Assembly: GCA_945893075.1 (NCBI GenBank)
Contig: CAMDDX010000002.1
Location: forward strand, 24,341 to 88,340
Origin: Planctomyces sp. SH-PL62
GTDB lineage: Bacteria > Planctomycetota > Planctomycetia > Planctomycetales > Planctomycetaceae
Direction of reading: 5' to 3'
DNA: 64,000 nt
Position numbers and translations under genes: made by a program. The notes beneath the pieces are model-generated. The model was not told the origin of the DNA and searched no databases. It saw nothing but the letters and a program-made list of their open reading frames with translations. This document shows positions 61,144 through 64,000 of this stretch, one piece after another; position 1 is the stretch's first letter; every line of letters starts with the position of its first letter.

Positions 61144-62760
61144 TTGGACGAACCGAAACTCACGCTCGACTCCGGCCTCGAATGGCCTGACTTCGCGGCG
61201 ATCGCGTTTTATTTCGCGCTGACGTTTGGCATCGCGCTGTGGTTCGGCCGCAAGCAGAAGCACGTTGATGACTTCTTCGTCGGCGGTCGCCGGATGCCGT
61301 GGTTCGCGGTCGGGCTGAGCATTCTCGCGACGCTGTTCTCGACGCTGTCCTACCTCGGCATGCCGGGCGAGATGATCAAGAACGGCATGGGCGTCTTCAT
61401 GGGGATTCTCGCGGCTCCGCTGAGCATGGCCGTGATCATGCTGCTGTGGATTCCGTTCTTCATGCGGCTGAAGTTGACGAGTGCCTACGAGTACCTCGAA
61501 CTCCGATTTAACTATCCGGTGCGCCTGATCGGTGCGTCGTTGTTCGTGCTGCTGCGGCTGGGCTGGATGAGCATGGTGATCTTCGCCGCGTCGATGGCGC
61601 TCGACCGGGTCAAAGGCCCGGACCTGCTCTGGTTGCCGGGGCCGGACATCTATTGGTGGATCGGACTCGTCGGGGTCATCGCCGCGATCTACACGGCGGT
61701 CGGCGGGATTCAGGCCATGATTTGGACCGATGTGTTGCAGTGCCTGCTGCTGCTGGCGGGAGTGCTGTTGGCGATTGGCTATGTCGCCGCCGTTGACGGC
61801 ACCGGTCCCGTCGATTGGTGGAAGACGGCGTCGAATACGAGCGGCCGAAATAACCTGCCGCCGGTGTTTAGTTGGGACATCACAGTCCGCACGACAATCG
61901 TGTTCGCGATGATCAATCACTTCTTTTGGAATATCTGCACTCACGGCTCGGACCAGGTCGTGCTGCAACGGTACTTTTCGGTGTCGTCGTTGAAGAACGC
62001 TCGGAAGAGCTACTTCGTCAACTTCCTCGTCGATCTGACGATGGCCTCGCTGCTGTCGCTGGGCGGCTTGGCGCTGCTGGCGTACTACCTGAATCACGCC
62101 GACCAAGTTCCCGATGGACTGACGGCGGTCAAAGGAGCCGACAAGCTCTTCCCGCACTTCTTGGGCAACCAGCTTCCCGCCGGCTTCGCGGGGCTGATCA
62201 TCTCGGCGTTCCTGTGCGACGCAATTCAAACGCTGGAATCCGGCGTGAACGCGATCACGGCCGTGGCCGCGAACGATCTGGTGCCGCGCTTGCGTCGCGG
62301 CCGGCCACGGATCATGAGCGACCTGATGTTCGCTCGCGTGCTGAGCATCGTCATCACGATCGCGGTCACGGCGAACGCATACTTCGTGGCGAACCGTGTG
62401 CAGGCGATCGGCGAGACGATCGTCGGCATGATGCCCAAGTTCTTCAACATGTTTGTCGGCCCGCTGGCGTCGCTGTTCATCATCGGCATGTTCTTCCCGC
62501 GCTGCACGGCCAGATCGGCGATCCCGGCGGTGCTGTGCGGTTTCAGTGTGTCCATCGTCTGGAGTTGGTGGCCGGAAATCTTTGGGGTCACGAAAGAAAA
62601 CTCACCTTCATTTCTGCTGGCGATTGCGTTCCCCTGTGTCACAACGCTGGCCCTCGCACGCGCGCTCAGTTGGTTTGTCGAACGGAAAGGCGATCATCCC
62701 GGACTCAAATACACTTGGCGGGAGATCGTGCGCAAAGACGAGAATGAATCAGTATCTTGA
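61144..62760 (+). CDS. Sodium:solute symporter (SSS) family protein
   Basis: TTG start; 'DDFFVGGRRMPWFAVGLSILATLFSTLSYLGMPGEMIKNGMGV', multiple TM segments. Confidence 0.92.
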   Translation: MDEPKLTLDSGLEWPDFAAIAFYFALTFGIALWFGRKQKHVDDFFVGGRRMPWFAVGLSILATLFSTLSYLGMPGEMIKNGMGVFMGILAAPLSMAVIMLLWIPFFMRLKLTSAYEYLELRFNYPVRLIGASLFVLLRLGWMSMVIFAASMALDRVKGPDLLWLPGPDIYWWIGLVGVIAAIYTAVGGIQAMIWTDVLQCLLLLAGVLLAIGYVAAVDGTGPVDWWKTASNTSGRNNLPPVFSWDITVRTTIVFAMINHFFWNICTHGSDQVVLQRYFSVSSLKNARKSYFVNFLVDLTMASLLSLGGLALLAYYLNHADQVPDGLTAVKGADKLFPHFLGNQLPAGFAGLIISAFLCDAIQTLESGVNAITAVAANDLVPRLRRGRPRIMSDLMFARVLSIVITIAVTANAYFVANRVQAIGETIVGMMPKFFNMFVGPLASLFIIGMFFPRCTARSAIPAVLCGFSVSIVWSWWPEIFGVTKENSPSFLLAIAFPCVTTLALARALSWFVERKGDHPGLKYTWREIVRKDENESVS

Positions 62761-62763
62761 CCG

Positions 62764-62872
62764 GCTGATGGCTGTTGGCTGAAAGCTGATGGCTGTTATT
62801 CCAAAATCCAACCTCAACGAATTTGTGATAACAGCCAACAGCCATCAGCCATCAGCCATCAGCTTTCAGCCA
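62764..62872. repeat. Intergenic inverted repeat (GGCTGATGGCTGTTGGC)
   Basis: gctgatggctgttggctgaaagctgatggctgttat / ataacagccaacagccatcagccatcagccatcagctttcagcc. Confidence 0.92.
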
Positions 62873-62894
62873 GACAAATGCCGAGAGTTATGCC

Positions 62895-63638
62895 ATGTCC
62901 CCCAAAGACACCTACGACCGTGACGGGTTCGTCATCGTCCGCCAACTGTTGTCCTCCGATGAATTCGCTGACCTGCGGCGGGAGCTTGACCGCTACATTC
63001 GCGAAGTTGTGCCGACGCTGTCGGATGCCGATGCGTTCTTCGATGACAAGTCGCGGCCGGAGACGCTCAAGCAGATGCAGCACATGCAGCAGGATGCGTT
63101 CTTCCGCGATTACGTCCGGCATCCAAAATGGGTCGCACTGGCCGAGATGCTCGTCGGCGAGGAGGCCGCATGCGAGGGACCGGAATGGTTCAACAAACCG
63201 CCGGGGACGAATCACATCACCCCGCCGCATCAAGACAACTATTACTTCTGCCTCGTGCCGCCCAATGTCGTGACGATCTGGATGGCGCTCGACGACGTCG
63301 ATGACGAGAACGGTTGCCTGCGCTACGTCCGCGGTTCGCACCTGCCGCCGATCCGGCCGCACAACCGCTCGAACGTGCTGGGCTTCTCGCAGGGGATCAC
63401 CGACTACGGCGACGCCGACCGCGCGGCCGAGGTCCGCATCCATCTGGCACCCGGAGACGTCGTCGCTCATCACGGCAACACGATTCATCGAGCCGACGCA
63501 AACCGCTCGCCGATTCGCATCCGCCGAGCCTTTGCGATGGTCTTGAAAGGGGTCAGTTGCCGCCGTGACGAAGTCGCATTCACTCGGTACATGACCGCCG
63601 TCAAAGAACAACATCAGCAAATGGGATTGAAAACGTAA
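62895..63638 (+). CDS. Phytanoyl-CoA dioxygenase family protein
   Basis: 'YDRDGFVIVRQLLSSDEFADLRREL', 'TPPHQDNYYFCLVPPNVVTIWMALDDVDDENGCLRYVRGSH', 'VVAHHGNTIHRADANRS'. Confidence 0.93.
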   Translation: MSPKDTYDRDGFVIVRQLLSSDEFADLRRELDRYIREVVPTLSDADAFFDDKSRPETLKQMQHMQQDAFFRDYVRHPKWVALAEMLVGEEAACEGPEWFNKPPGTNHITPPHQDNYYFCLVPPNVVTIWMALDDVDDENGCLRYVRGSHLPPIRPHNRSNVLGFSQGITDYGDADRAAEVRIHLAPGDVVAHHGNTIHRADANRSPIRIRRAFAMVLKGVSCRRDEVAFTRYMTAVKEQHQQMGLKT

Positions 63639-63640
63639 CC

Positions 63641-63863
63641 CTGGAGTGCGGTGTGACCCAGATGCTGGGTGCCCCAACACCGCCCTCCATTCGGTAGCGG
63701 GAGTTAAACTCCGAACATTAACCAATCGTTGCCGTGAGGATCGTCTTGCAAACGAAATGCAGAACTTTCATTTGGCGTTCGATCGTCACGGCGACGGTTT
63801 CTAACATTTGATCGCGAACGCCCGCGATCGAATGGAGGGCGGTGTCGAGCCACCGCACTCCAG
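63641..63863. repeat. Nested intergenic inverted repeat (family C derivative)
   Basis: ctggagtgcggtg / caccgcactccag enclosing caccgccctccattc (63679) / gaatggagggcggtg (63830). Confidence 0.88.
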
Positions 63864-63872
63864 GGAGGCAAC

Positions 63873-64000
63873 ATGGACTGGCAACTTCTCGATCGTGACC
63901 GCGATATCTGGAATCGCGAGCTGGCGTCGTTCGTGCCGCCGCGCGTGTTTGACTCGCACCTGCATTTGTACGAGTCGAGTCACTTCAACGGCTCGGTGCC
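63873..64000 (+). CDS. Amidohydrolase family protein (3' truncated by window)
   Basis: 'MDWQLLDRDRDIWNRELASFVPPRVFDSHLHLYESSHFNGSV' metal-binding HxH. Confidence 0.75.
   Translation, partial: MDWQLLDRDRDIWNRELASFVPPRVFDSHLHLYESSHFNGSV

Overview
This 64 kb window looks like a Planctomycetes chromosome: DUF1501 proteins, PSCyt/PSD1 (DUF1549/DUF1553) proteins, sulfatase, DUF1080 and several Gfo/Idh/MocA oxidoreductases. Recognisable core genes are speA-speB, pyrE, metX, sucC/sucD, pgi, an ECF sigma factor with anti-sigma, and a MacB-type ABC transporter. There are also several toxin-antitoxin-like gene pairs and one IS1182-like insertion sequence. No rRNA, tRNA or CRISPR array was recognised by eye. 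Two signals stand out. (1) A seven-bladed WD40 / Ras-like (Roc-type) GTPase / zinc-ribbon gene (34064..36577) is followed, in the SAME reading frame and separated only by one TAG codon, by a class III nucleotide cyclase-TIR gene (36620..38185). The zinc ribbon itself appears to be cut by the stop, so this looks like one ~1370-codon signalling/immunity protein split, or read through, at an amber codon. A HEPN gene pair lies just upstream. (2) Most non-operonic intergenic gaps contain paired inverted-hairpin elements from at least 10 sequence families. Several are concentrically nested, and at least one family shows stem covariation around an invariant loop. They occur in all gene orientations, so they are not simply terminators.
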